Shown here: piece by piece, positions 32,541 to 43,638 of the stretch
How the letters are laid out: every line of letters begins with the position of its first letter
How positions within the stretch are numbered: the stretch's first letter is position 1
Assembly: GCA_025200525.1 (NCBI GenBank)
Contig: CM045760.1
Location: 45,341,932 to 45,405,931 of the forward strand
DNA: 64,000 nucleotides
From: Camellia lanceoleosa
Taxonomy: Eukaryota; Streptophyta; Magnoliopsida; Ericales; Theaceae
Direction: 5' to 3'
Notes under the pieces: generated by a model
The model's database searches: none
What the model saw: only the letters and a program-made list of their open reading frames with translations
What the model was told of the DNA's origin: nothing
Made by a program: the position numbers and the translations under genes

Positions 32541-32946
32541 GGGCCCGAAATCACAGCTCGAATTTGGCTCAAAAAGCAAAACGACGTCGTTTTGCGTTTC
32601 GAATTTTTTTCTTTTTCTTTTTCTTTTCTTTCTTTCTTTCTTTTCTTCTTCGTCTTCTTCGTTTGAACACAGGCGAGAGCGAAACAGAGGCGAGAGGCGA
32701 GAGAGAGAGAGTCGTCGTCGTCGTCGCAGCTCGTCGGCCAATCGTCGCTCGCAGCCCCGCTTCCACCTCTACCTCCACCCACCTCCGCCTCTACCTCTGT
32801 CTCCGCCTCCAACCCCATCTTTATGGCCCCCTCCAATTCTGCTTCTCCTTCTTCTCCTCCTTCCTCCTTCTCTTCTTCTTCCTCCTTCTTCCTCATTCGC
32901 CTCTGTTTTGAGCCAAATTCGAGCCCCGATTTTCGGGCTCTGTACC
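32541..32946. mobile_element. Second GC- and pyrimidine-rich inverted-repeat element, Mutator-like
   Basis: Left end GGGCCCGAAAT...AGCTCGAATTTGGCTC faces right end GAGCCAAATTCGAG...ATTTTCGGGCTC as about 33-bp inverted repeats. Like the element at 18108-18605 it carries CGACGTCGTTTT next to the left repeat, a CGTCGTCGCAGCTCGTCG-type block, TATGGCCCCCTCCA and a CTCC/TTCTTC tract in the same order, so the two are relatives with different terminal sequence. A repeated flank (TCTCTAAATCACCC) lies further out on both sides; a clean 9-bp duplication at the repeat edges was not found. Confidence 0.65.
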
Positions 32947-33690
32947 GGGGTTGCTCTCTAAATCACCCCTTCCATTTCTCTCTTCTCTCATTTCCGGTTC
33001 TTTCTCCTCCAATGTTGAGTCAACCCTCCTTTGACTGTTGACTGCTGCAACTCTACCCTCTTGAAGAGCGTCTCTGCTCTCTCCCTCTCCGACAGAGACT
33101 TCACGACCGGCGTAGACAAGACACCATTAAGAGATCTCCACCCTCTTGCAAGAAAGCAATACTTTAACGGCGGCACCGACGATGTGAAAGGTCATATCGA
33201 GATTTACCTTCGACAGTCATATTACACCATCATCGATCTTGCCACATGACGTCGTCCCAAGAAGATCTTCTCTAACCATGTCCTAATTCCCCTTTCTCCA
33301 CCAAATCGTCAATCTTTTTCGTTGAATTGTCATCATCGGAGCCCCTCCTACTACCATGATCATTATAGTGTCTCCATTGGAGAGTTTGAGAGATGAGATT
33401 GCGTCCCATGAGGACTTCCATACCCATACAAAGGACTCTCTACCTCAAATCAACGTCGTCAATGGCGTCAAGACTAGATCGTCAATGGTGGTTGTACAGA
33501 GGCAGAAAGAGCCGTTGATTTGGTAAGAACTTGGATAATCTATGGTTTTAGGACAATGGCAGTGTTGAATAAGGGAAATTTAGGGTTTTTTTTTTCAATT
33601 GTCAAGCCATAATAAATTGGCTCAAGCAATTGCAGTAGATATCTATTTTCAATTGGAGAATAATTTAAAGGATAACAAGTAGAAAAAAAT
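32947..33690. other. Unassigned GC-moderate DNA before the NLR fragment
   Basis: Plus-strand frames at 33,031-33,249 look codon-like (TLLKSVSALSLSDRDFTTGV) but match no family I recognise. The stretch to 33,520 could be a captured or decayed gene piece; stops break all frames. Confidence 0.35.
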
Positions 33691-35265
33691 TTCAAACAAA
33701 ATGTTGCTAGCAAATATGACAAAATCAAAAAATTCAAAACTTTTGATGATGCTAGATGCTTACAAGCCTTTTTAGAGTTTTTACCATGTAGTAGGAACTA
33801 CATAATGAAGTACTTGCTTTATGATTTGTTGCTAATGTTAAAGTGCTTACATGAGTTGTGTTTGTGTAGTTTAAGGATAGATGAACTACCAGATTCCATT
33901 GGAGATCTAAGGCATCTACGGTACCTCAATGTATCTCATTCTTAGATTTGAAAGCTACCTGAGTGGGTGGTAACTCTTTACAATTTACGAGTCTTGTTCT
34001 TGAAATTTTGTGAAAACTTGAAAAGTTGCTTTTAAACATGGGAAACCTGGTGAGCCTACGCCATTTTGATATGGCTGCTGCAGATATTCGATCATTAAAA
34101 AAAATGCCGCTACGGATAGGTAAATTAACAAAGCTACAAACATTGTCAAATTCTATTGTGAGTAAAGGTAGTGGGCATAAAATAGGAGAGCTAAAAACCT
34201 TATCACACATTCGTATGGCAAGACACATATTAAAACTGGAGAATGTAAGTTCTGCTAAGAATAAAAGGGATGCCAATTTAATATCTAAGGAGAAGTTAAA
34301 CGAGTTATCACTAGAATGGGATGACTCTCGTAATCCACAAAATGACAAAATTGAGAGCGGTGTGCTTGACATGATAAGGCCTCACAATTTGTCGGAACGA
34401 CTTACCATCCGTGGTATGGCAATTCAAGATTATCTAATTGGGTGGAGATGCTTCATTCTTTGAAATAGTATCTATGTGATTAGAATATTATAAATATTGC
34501 ACATCTTTGCAACTACTTGGACAACTACCCTCACTTAAAGACCTTTACATTGAAGAAAGGAATGAGTGTAAAAAGCGCCTCGGTTGTGAGTTTTATGGGT
34601 AACAATGTGGTGCTAAACCTTTCCCCTCTCTAGAGAGACTAAGATTTGTAAATATGCCAAAATAGGAGGATTGGTCTGCTTTGGAAATAAAGGGAGTTCA
34701 TCTTTTTGGTCAACTCAGTGAGCTTTCCATCCTATCATGTACGAGACTCAAAGGAAGATTAATGATTTTCCTTGTTTAAAATCTCTTAAAATTGATGATT
34801 GTCCCGAACTTGTTAGAAGATTACCTAATGATCTTTCTTGTAGTAAATCTCTTGAGATTAGTCATTGCTCACAATTGTTGATTGATGCTTCGAGACTCGT
34901 TTTTCCATCACTTACGTCCTTGTTTATGAGTCATGTTACGCTCCCAAGCCTTCCAACACTCTTAGAGATGAATAACAGGCTTGACTTCAGTTCCTTCACC
35001 TTGGATATTAGATTTGTTACAGTTCCCGATTCATTTACTATCCAAGCGTAGCTGATGAAGTGTTACCAAATAATGCAATGTCTAATAATCTGACTTCAAC
35101 AACTACTTTGGACATTTATTGGGTTGAAAGTTTGGTGTTCCTATCGACAAGGTTTACTCGAGGTTTAATGGGACTCGAGAAATTGGACATTAATAACTGT
35201 AAAGGATTTGTGATGTTGTGGAAGAATAATGTGAGACTACATCACTGTCTCCCATACCTCTCGTA
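33691..35265 (+). pseudogene. NLR (RPP13-like) leucine-rich-repeat region, decayed
   Basis: NLR proteins are intracellular immune receptors; only LRR coding is left. In order: KIKKFKTFDDARCLQAFL, then DELPDSIGDLRHLRYLNVSH, LPEWVVTLYNLRVLFLK, GNLVSLRHFDM, MPLRIGKLTKLQTLS, GSGHKIGELKTLSHIR, ILKLENVSSAK, LNELSLEWD, QLPSLKDLYIEE, FPSLERLRF, FPCLKSLKIDDCPELVRRLP and LEISHCSQL. These follow the LRR order of plant R1/RPP13-like CC-NLRs. Several stops and frame changes (for example after NVSHS and near 34,020, 34,460 and 34,660) break it. No NB-ARC motifs (P-loop, GLPL, MHD) are seen, so the front of the gene is missing. Confidence 0.85.
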
Positions 35266-35660
35266 GGGGTGTAAATTTGGCCCGGTCTGACCCATATCAA
35301 GCTACGCGGGCTCCTATCAAAATTAGAACCGAGCCGGGTCAACCCATGGGCAAAAAAATTAGGTCCACGCCCTAAGGGACCTTGGGCGGACCTTAGGGTG
35401 GGCCAAAGGGCCTAGACATTTTTTTTTAAAATTTTTTCTATTTTTTTACTAAAATTTTATTATTTTTCACCAAAAATGGCACTAGGCCTTAGGCGGCCCA
35501 GGTGGGCCAGGCCACAATCCAGTCGATGGATTACGGCACGGGCCGATTGGGCTGGGCTTCAAAATGATTCCCTAGGCCCAAGCCCAAGGTCCTAAACTGG
35601 GCTCGGGCCCCGGCCCACCCTGAGCCGCGAGTGGGTTTCAAACTGCCCACGGGCCACATG
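35266..35660. repeat. GGCCCGG-rich repeat, probable non-autonomous DNA element
   Basis: Begins TAGGGGTGTAAATTTGGCCC directly at the end of the LRR fragment and contains many GGGCCC/GGCCCA words on both strands around an AT core. The far end (GCCCACGGGCCACATGCCCTCT) is a loose inverted match. This style is common in plant hAT-like repeats, but exact ends and TSD were not fixed. Confidence 0.45.
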
Positions 35661-35814
35661 CCCTCTGACATTTGAAAATGTATGGATGTGACAAATTCAT
35701 CTGCTTTTTTGAAGAAGAGCAAGAAAAAGAAGAATGAGAAGGTTCGAAAAAATAGCAACATGAAGGGCTTTCTTGCATGACGAGACTCGAGTATTTACAC
35801 AGGCGTTTGGTTTT

Positions 35815-36440
35815 GTTTTGGAATTGTGATTCCAATCAAAAAAATTTAAAATTATTTTCAAAACTCACAACTAAACACACAATTCAAAAACATATCAAAC
35901 TCAATTCAAAACAATTTTCAAAACTTATAACCAAACACACAATTCAAAATTCAATTCAAAACTCTTTTCAAAACTCAAAACCAAACTCTTTTCAAAACCC
36001 TATTTAAAAAAAACAAATTGAAAAAAAATATTTATTTTTTTATTTTTATTTTAAAATTAATTTTAGAATCAAGATTTGAGTGTAGAGTCGTATTTTGAGT
36101 TATAAGTTTTGAGTTGAGTTTTGAATAAAGAAAATATGTTTGGTTATGAGTTTTGAAAATAGTTTTGAATTGTATTTTGAAATTTTTTAGATTTATTTTT
36201 TAAAATATTTTAAAAAAATTATTTTATTTTTTATGGCAAATATTTTATTTTTTAAATATTTATTTATTTATTAGTATTTGATACATTTGTGTTCTGTATT
36301 TTTTTAAATATTTTAAATATTAAAAAATTTCAAAAGTTTTTATTTTATTTTATAAATATATTTTTAAATATTTTAATTTTTTTAGTTATGTGTTTAGTTA
36401 CGATTTAAGTGTGGAGTTTTGAGTTATGTATAGTGTTTCT
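35815..36440. mobile_element. Long inverted-repeat MITE-like element
   Basis: TTTTCAAAACTCACAACTAA and several CAAAACTCAAAACCAAAC phrases on the left face GAGTTTTGAAAATAGTTTTG and TTTGGTTATGAGTTTTGA on the right, around a very AT-rich centre, so the strand can fold back over a few hundred bases. The left side also holds several direct copies of the TTCAAAACT word. Borders are approximate. Confidence 0.55.
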
Positions 36441-36479
36441 GGTTTAGATCCGACCCATTTTTGTATTTTGGACTCGGAT

Positions 36480-38463
36480 TTTATAGTTTGGTATTGTTGG
36501 TCATGTCTTTTCCCCCTTATTCTCCCTTAATTTTGGTTATTGGATTGTAGTAGTTGTGTTTGAAATAGGTTGACTGCTTGGTTTTCAAACTTGAGTTGCT
36601 CAAATTTTTGGTCTTCTGCTCGAGCGACACTTCTTGCGCTCGAGCGGGCTTTGCAAACTCTCAGTACTTTTGCAGGCCTGCAAAACTACAGAGAGAATTT
36701 ATTCTACGCTCGAGCGACGTTTCCTATGCTCGAACGGCGTTTCTTACGCTCGAACGGCGTTTCTTACGCTCGAGCGGCCAATCTTGTGCTCGAGCAATGT
36801 TCTTTGTATGCAAAACTTCATGACGTGTGTATTTTGCGCTCGAGTGTCACTTCTTGCGCTCGAACAGAACAATGTGTTTGACGCTCGAGCATCACTTCTC
36901 ATGCTCGAGCGGACTGTACGTATATCAGTTCGTAAAAAGGTCATTTTATATCACTTTTTTAGATCCATTTCTCTCCAAACCTTAAAGACTCTCTCTCTAA
37001 AACTTACCATCTCTCTGCTTTTTCATTTAGATCTAGTGATTTCTCCACCCTTGTACCTTTGTTAAAAAGGTAGAGCACCTCAAGAACTACATTTTGATCC
37101 GAGTCAATCTTGGTTTCGGCGTCTTTGAAGTTTCTTCACTTCACCCTTGGTCTTCTAAACTTAAGGTAGGGATTTACTACACTCTCATATGGTTTTTAAC
37201 TTAGCTATTAGTTGTTGTGTAAACAATATTGAGATTTGGGAAAAATTTTAAACAAACCTAGGGTTTTGGTTTAAAATCTCAAGAGGGGTTTTCGAATAAA
37301 AGTATTGGAAATGGTCATGGGTGTGGAAATGAAGATATGTTGTGTTAAATTGTTGATTGTGACACAAGATTTGGAATTTGAGGAAAATGGGGTTTGTCCT
37401 AAAAAGTTTCAAATAATTATTTTGTACAAATAGTAAAATTGATATTGGGGACATGAAATTGGATGGAGGGTTATATGTGTTATCTCTCACCTATGGAAAT
37501 TTGGATAATTTATCTGTTTTGGGTTATTAGTGGAGGATAGTTGTGATTGTTGTAGAAATTGCATGAGGATTAGGCAAATTGAAACTAATCTCTTGTTGGT
37601 TGTTATTGAGTATGACTGTGCTCTAATACATTGTATATGTATGATATTTGAGAGGAGAAAGGGGATGTATTCTATATGTGGAAGAAAAAAGTGGATGGAC
37701 TTCATTGAATTAATTTGGCCTGTGTATCCTAGGTGCAAGTTCCGAAAACTATACATATACATGGGTGTCAATTCCTGCAGACGAAATTTTTGTAAAATGG
37801 CAAATTGAAATGTTGTGTATTGATTATGTATGTTTGAGAACCACTGAGTTGTAGTCTCAGCTGGGTTGACTAGATAAAAATGAACATGACTCAGGAATTG
37901 AGGTGAAATGAATTGACATGAATAAAATTGAGATAAAATGGATTAAGATATAAAATTTGGCATATTATGATCATGTAAGATGTGATTGATTGTATAACGG
38001 GCATCGTTCATGCACTCCATTCTTATACCTTTGTTAAGACTTATATATTGTATTAGATTGTTTCTACTGGGATTTGGCTTATTCTATTGGGGAAAACCAT
38101 TTTCAGGTGTTGGTGACATCCTCCGCCAAGACAGTAGCTTAGAGAGACTTGAAGCAAGAGCTCATTCTTGTTGTATTTAATTTGTATAGCCAATTGCTTA
38201 AACTGTATTGAGCTAGAATCATTTTGTTGTAACCAATGAATGACTTGGAAAGATGTAAGCCGTTAAGACATTTAAATATCTGTTCAACGTTCACCTTTTG
38301 ATTACTAGTGATACATGCTATAGTAGATTCAGGAGAGGACACTTATGAATATATATTGCATGTATCACCTTTTGTATATTAACTCTGATAAATGAAAGTA
38401 TGTCATTTTTATTCAATTTTCGCAAATAAAATGGGTTTTTAACATTTATTTTAGGGCATTACA
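36480..38463 (+). repeat. Chromovirus (Tekay/Del-like) LTR, 5' end undefined
   Basis: The right end GGGCATTACA lies just before a tRNA-Met-type primer site, so this is the 3' end of a 5' LTR. It carries an array of CGCTCGAGCG palindromes, also present in the solo LTR at 38667-41393, tying the two to related families. No TG start was located; the left edge may be truncated at the MITE. Frames of 80-140 codons over the array are repeat translations. Confidence 0.65.
36617..36912. repeat. 20-bp-period array of CGCTCGAGCG palindromes
   Basis: GCTCGA cores start at 36618, 36638, 36708, 36728, 36748, 36768, 36788, 36838, 36858, 36883 and 36903. Within each cluster the spacing is exactly 20 bp. The consensus unit is TTCTTACGCTCGAGCGGCGT. 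Variants read GCTCGAAC or GCTCGAGTG. Three clusters are separated by non-repeat DNA. Each core is an XhoI-type palindrome flanked by CG on both sides, so CpG-rich. Confidence 0.9.
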
Positions 38464-38465
38464 AC

Positions 38466-38478
38466 TTAGTATTAGAGC
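38466..38478 (+). other. Primer binding site, initiator tRNA-Met type
   Basis: TTAGTATTAGAGC differs from the usual chromovirus site TTGGTATCAGAGC by two transitions. It follows the LTR end by two bases. Confidence 0.75.
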
Positions 38479-39851
38479 GTATCGGGTTTGAATACTTTGG
38501 GTGCGTGGGAAGTGGTTCTTACCACAATGGGTCTATCTCGCTTGACAGAGATGTTTATATGTTTGTAATGCTATGTGATGACATGTTTATGTGATTATAT
38601 AGGTATGTGATTTAATTTCTAGGATGTTGATCGAGTCTACGGGTTTCTAGGAGTCTTATTAGAAAGTGTCACGACCCAAACCCGCTCCTTTAAGTTTAGC
38701 GTCGTAACCGACCAATAATCCTTGGATTACCAAAGGCCTCTAAACAGATAAATAGAATTAAGGGGTTAGCGGAAGCAAATACATATAATATAATTGTCCA
38801 ATGAGCTGTGCAGACTTATATGATACAAATGTATATAACTTTATATACGTCTATCCAAAAAGCATTGAACGTTAGACCCACACACAAAAAGTCAAACAAA
38901 ACGGGAATTAAATCCCACTGACAAAACTTAATCTCGTAGCCAACATCTTTTAATTTGCAAAAAGGAAATAAACTTAATCCAAAAACACTTGAGCCCACAA
39001 CACTTAACATTTTGGGAACCTCCACGGGAGGCACAGTGGTTGGCTAACAGATAGAACCAACAGATGCCTCAGACTTGATCTAGCACACGTTCACCTACAT
39101 ATATATATATATAAACAGTGAGCTAAAGCCCAGTGAATAACATTAAGGTAAAGGGGTTAGTGAACGAATTCCGAACCTTACATAATCATAAAACAGTTCA
39201 TAACATAATCATTCTCATAGCTGAACATAATAATGGTATATTCCAAAGAACACATCACATATCGTCTTCCGACTAGAGTAATCGGTTTCGAATACCGATT
39301 AAACGCATATCACCACAATGTAATGGCTAATGAGATCTCGTAATCACATATATGTCATGGACCCGCATTTACACGCCGTCCCCCATGATTTGGGACTATA
39401 TATGGATGCCATAATAGATTTCAAACATAGGACATTCGTTCACATAAATAATCATCATTTCAGAAATCATAACTTATCAAATCACATTTGGAACATAATT
39501 CATATGAACATATCTTTACAATAACGTTACTCACAGTGGGCTTCTAGAAACGATTGGTCAATCCTCAGACGTTGGCCTACAAACACAGATGCACATAACA
39601 GAAACACATCTTATTATTACACTTGTTCACATGGCCGTTATGGCTTAGCTTTCTTATTCAGTTCAGTACTTAAGGCTTGTACACGTGAATTAATTCTCGG
39701 ATTTATCTCGTGTTTTTCTAATTCACTTTACATATATCGTTTCTTAGCTTATGACTCTTCAATATCTCATAATTCATGTCTACATATGCTCAGAAATGAA
39801 TGGAAATGAAATGTAAAACAACTTGTCAAAATGCACTGAAAATGGCCTGGT

Positions 39852-40006
39852 CGCTGGAGCGCAACTTTGGTCACTCGCTCGAGCGGACTGGCCTATCTAA
39901 AAAAGTACTGTTGGCATTCATTTTACACTCGAGCGGAGTGCTCATGTCTACAAAAATGCTGAGAGCTCGCATTCTTCGCTCGAGTGCAGGTTTTCTCGCT
40001 CGAGTG
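39852..40006. repeat. CTCGAGCG palindrome cluster in the solo LTR
   Basis: Cores lie at 39853 (GCTGGAGCG variant), 39877, 39927, 39978 and 39998. The last pair is again exactly 20 bp apart. The flanks (AAAATGCTGAGAGC, GGACTG) echo those in the array at 36,617-36,912 on the opposite strand (GCTCTCAGTA...-type and GGACTGTACG). Confidence 0.85.
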
Positions 40007-40574
40007 GACTGTGTAATTCTGGGTTTTCAAAAACAGAGTTTTGAAAACTCATGCATGGCTTGTTTTTAAAACTTGAAAACTTTTCTGAAACATGAACATG
40101 TGATTGTATACAAACTCTTTTGCTCAAAAGTCATGAATTTACCAAAATCATGCCCAAAACCTCCATGCATGTATGATATACAACTCTTTTCTTCAAGTTC
40201 CATGATGTTTAACAAGAATTAAGCTCAAAACCCCATGCATGTAGAAATTTCCTTCTCAAAACATGAAGTTAAATGATAAAATATGATGAGTTAAACATGC
40301 ATGAAACAATTTCAACATAGAAGTTCAATTTCAAACCCAATATGATAAAACTCCATATATTCATGCATGTATGCAAAATTTCCTTCCAAATTCCTTCCAA
40401 TGCCTCATAACTATGGAATTGACTTATAAATCTTGTTGAAATACATATGCACATACATCTCATGTTCCAAACTCAACACAAATAATAAAACTCGTGACCA
40501 AAGTGATAATTAAGCATTTATATATGCATGCATGTGAAGCTACTTCCTTTTTCTTCATCTTTTTGACACACTAA

Positions 40575-40804
40575 GGCCTCGTTTGGGAACAGGCTAATTT
40601 AGTAACTTTTTGGCTAATTGGCTAAAAAGGTTGGTAAGAAAAACCTGTATGTTTGGGCCAACTTTTTGGCTAATTACGAAACGACGTGCAAAAAGTAGAG
40701 AGAAAAGGGAATCTTTGACTTTTTGGTATGGGTTGTTGGCTTTTTGGCTAAAAAGGTAACTTTTTGGCTAATTGGCTATTTTAGCCTCTTGCCAAACGAG
40801 GCCT
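40575..40804. mobile_element. Tourist-like (PIF/Harbinger) MITE, 230 bp
   Basis: Ends GGCCTCGTTTGGGAACA and TTGCCAAACGAGGCC are inverted repeats, flanked by TAA on both sides (40572-40574 and 40805-40807). The inside has facing copies of TAACTTTTTGGCTAATTGGC. Inserted in the solo LTR, so younger than it. Confidence 0.88.
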
Positions 40805-41398
40805 AATATGAAATACATGCAAATGATCAAGGTACCTTCATGAATTCAACAATTATACACGTTATCTACATGAATTATAGCTAAGATTCTTACCTAGAGC
40901 CTTGATCTTGCCAAATTCTTGCACAATCTTGATGAGTACTTACAATTTTGAGTTTCTTCTTCAAATTCTTCCTTTCTCTCTCTAGAATGGAGTCTCTCTC
41001 TCTCTCTAGAACGTACAATCTCAGATTTTTCCTCTTGAATCAAGTTTGTTGAGCTCAAATGAGCTTATAAGGCATATTTATATACTTGTGATGTATTAAT
41101 ACATTAATTAGAACATTTGGTCCATCTAAACACAACTTAATTAATCGTTCCGAATCAATTTTTAATTAAACTTACCATAATGTTCTAAAAAATCTCATTA
41201 GTCCATCCATGCGGTCAATTTCCATTTTTGACGTCATTCGGGCCATCAATTTAATATTCTAGGCGAAAATTGTAACAGATATTTTTCGACTCAGATAGAT
41301 ATTCTTAACTTAATCACATGGCTCATTTCACAATTAAAATTTAACACATAATTAATTACTTATAATCATAATTAGCATTTCGGGGTCGTCACAGAAAG

Positions 41399-41761
41399 GC
41401 ACTTGATCACTGTTGTTTCTAATTGGAACTTTGGCAACGCAGCGGGACGGTCGTTATCCGGGACTGAAATTTATATGTGTTTATGTGACTACGTACTTAC
41501 GTGAAGTGAATTACGGTTATCCACCGCTTTAGGACGTGAGTGAGTTAGCTTCGGCACATTTGTAAATGTGCTAATCTCTTTTGTTACCTTTATTAGGATG
41601 TTAGGACGTGGACGTGATGGTGGTAGGCGTGGTATGCCTAGCAGGCATGAGGTGCCTTTACCGGATAAAATTCCAGTACATGAAGAAGGGGTTGGTCAAA
41701 CCAATGTGGCTGAACCAGCAGGTCACCTTAGCCCCGCGAAATGGTCGGAGCATTGCAGGAG
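41399..41761 (+). pseudogene. Chromovirus leader and gag N-terminus, truncated
   Basis: Leader DNA continues after the solo LTR. From about 41,598 a frame reads MLGRGRDGGRRGMPSRHEVP, an arginine/glycine-rich start like that of Tekay-group Gag. It runs to about 41,740 and then ends against an unrelated LTR in opposite orientation. No protease, RT or integrase of this element is present. Confidence 0.6.
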
Positions 41762-43615
41762 TGTAGCTTGGCTTTTTGTGCTCCTTTCGGATACGACAAC
41801 CCTTACAGTTCGGACTCCCGTGGTTTTGAATCTGATTTCACAAGTACAATGTGAAATAGATAAACACAAATGAGTCCAAATCCGGCAAATCTTTTGGAAA
41901 AATTGATTTTGAATCAAAAATGTCAAAAATAGACTGCTTTGCCATATTACAGAGTCGACACCTAAATATTTTTGGGAAATTTTAAAAACTCAAGACTCGT
42001 GCCAAAGGTCACTTATCCGTTATCACCAAAGTGTATCTACTCGGAAACTTAGGTACGAGAGGGGAAGTTCATGAATTGAGCACCCCACTCGCCCGATCAA
42101 AGATCGACCTCTACTAATCATGATGTGATTCTTATTTACATTATATGCTCTTATTCCGATTATTAGGCTAACTTACTATGTGATGCACACAAGTATAGAC
42201 TAATTTGCAAAAATTGGAACACTTTGATTTATGTTTGTTTGAAAATTGTTTTGAATATATACCACTTGAAAAAGTGATCTCATATGTACATTTAGTCAAA
42301 ATATATTAATTCAAGCAACTAGCCTTCATTCACAAGCATTCTGATAGATATATCAATTAAGCACTTAGCCTTATGGTAATCATGCTTGTTATGATAACAA
42401 TCACACACATGCGATATGCTAAAACAAATAAAAGCTTACCCCAATTCTCGAGGCAAGCCAAAAGAGATAAAATAGTTAGAAAAATGCATGATCCTAACTA
42501 ATAGAAAATGCCTAATGCAACACATACAAAATGCAACTAATAGGCTCGGCTACTAGCATGGCATGTGAATCAACTTGATAACATACAGTTCTAAACATGT
42601 TTTCAAAGAAGTATTTAAACGATAATGCTTGTTAGCATGATGAACCGAACTTCATGCATGCAAGACTAATGGATGCTTTATACATGAAAAATGCTAAAAT
42701 AAACATGATGTACTACGCTATCCATCATAAGCATTTAAACAAAAGGGAGAAAGACGTAGGGTTGGAAGACATACACATTATTACAAGTTTGCCCTCGTGC
42801 AGGAGGGTCTGAATGAACTAACTAGCTAGCTAATTACTACGAAATTAACTAATTTATTACAAACCAAATGAAATAAATTAACTACACTAGCTAATTATTA
42901 CAAATTGGAATTAAACTAATTAATTAGAACACAAATTTGAACTAATTAATTAATTACAATATGAAATCAACTAGCTAAGTAATTAATTATTTAAGAGCTA
43001 TATCAACTAATTAAACTCGAGCGGGGGTTAAGGAACCATGCGTGCCAACTCGAACATCCTCCTGGAAACACTTCTATTCTGCTGCCAGGACTGTTCTGCC
43101 CACAAGAAAAGCTTTTTTTACCTCTGCTTCTTCTCTACCTTACAAGAAAACAACACTATCTGCTGACACAAAAGTGGCCGGTTGGCCAGAAGTAGTGAAC
43201 GGCCGGTTACAAATAGTGGCTGGCCAACCACTAATGTAAATGTAGCCCTGCTGCAACAGAAAATGAACATAGCAGAAACAGGGTGTTTCTAGGGGATATT
43301 TATCCTCTCTGCCTCTCCCTATCATGAAATGGCTCAAAGGAGGGGTAGAATCGATTTACAAATCATCAATAATTGCAAAGTTGTTACATGATGATCTATG
43401 GCTCAATTGGACAAAAGCTCAATGAGGGAAAATAAAGGACCAACAAAACCTCCTCCATATCATGAGATTGATCAAGGGAAGTGCTTGACATTGACTCTCA
43501 AACCATTATCATCACTAACAAGTATTCACATTGCACTTGTGGAATTAGATTCAGAACTGGTGTCCGAACTGTACGGTTAGTCGTATCCAAAAGAAGCATG
43601 AAAAGCCAAGCTACA
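41762..43615. repeat. Two Ogre-type LTR 3' ends facing outward (inverted pair)
   Basis: The stretch starts TGTAGCTTGGC and ends GCCAAGCTACA. About 97 bp at each end are inverted copies at roughly 80-85% identity by eye (CACATTG.ACTTGTG, AGTCCGAACTGTA/TGTCCGAACTGTA, TCGTATCC.AAAG). The right end is followed by a genuine primer site, so it is an LTR 3' end; the left is the same LTR end on the minus strand without a matching primer site. The middle is AT-rich with AACTAGCTAGCTAATTA-type low complexity near 42,810-43,010. Confidence 0.65.
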
Positions 43616-43620
43616 ATTTC

Positions 43621-43638
43621 TGGCGACTCTACTGGGGA
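43621..43638 (+). other. Primer binding site, tRNA-Arg type
   Basis: TGGCGACTCTACTGGGGA complements the 3' end of plant tRNA-Arg with one mismatch. This primer choice is typical of Ogre-type elements. Confidence 0.8.

Larger units (their letters stand above)
38667..41393 (-). mobile_element. Solo LTR of a Tekay/Del-like chromovirus, 2.7 kb, perfect 5-bp TSD
   Basis: It begins TGTCACGACCC and ends GGGTCGTCACA. The same five bases GAAAG flank it on both sides (38662-38666 and 41394-41398), the target duplication of an LTR retrotransposon. There is no internal domain, so the element recombined LTR to LTR. On the minus strand it runs TGTGACGACCCC...GGGTTTGGGTCGTGACA, the usual orientation for this group. 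It carries its own palindrome cluster (39852-40006) and a Tourist-like MITE. It interrupts the leader between primer site and gag of the plus-strand chromovirus. Confidence 0.9.

Noticed and set aside
32533..32961. Plus- and minus-strand frames over 120 codons
   Set aside because: Translations of CTCC/TTCTTC repeats in the second GC-rich element, with no family match.
36570..37065. Frames of 80-143 codons with repeated CARA/LERR units
   Set aside because: Direct translation of the 20-bp palindrome array in several frames.
38466..38478. tRNA-Met fragment
   Set aside because: Only the 3' complement is present, directly after an LTR; it is a primer binding site.
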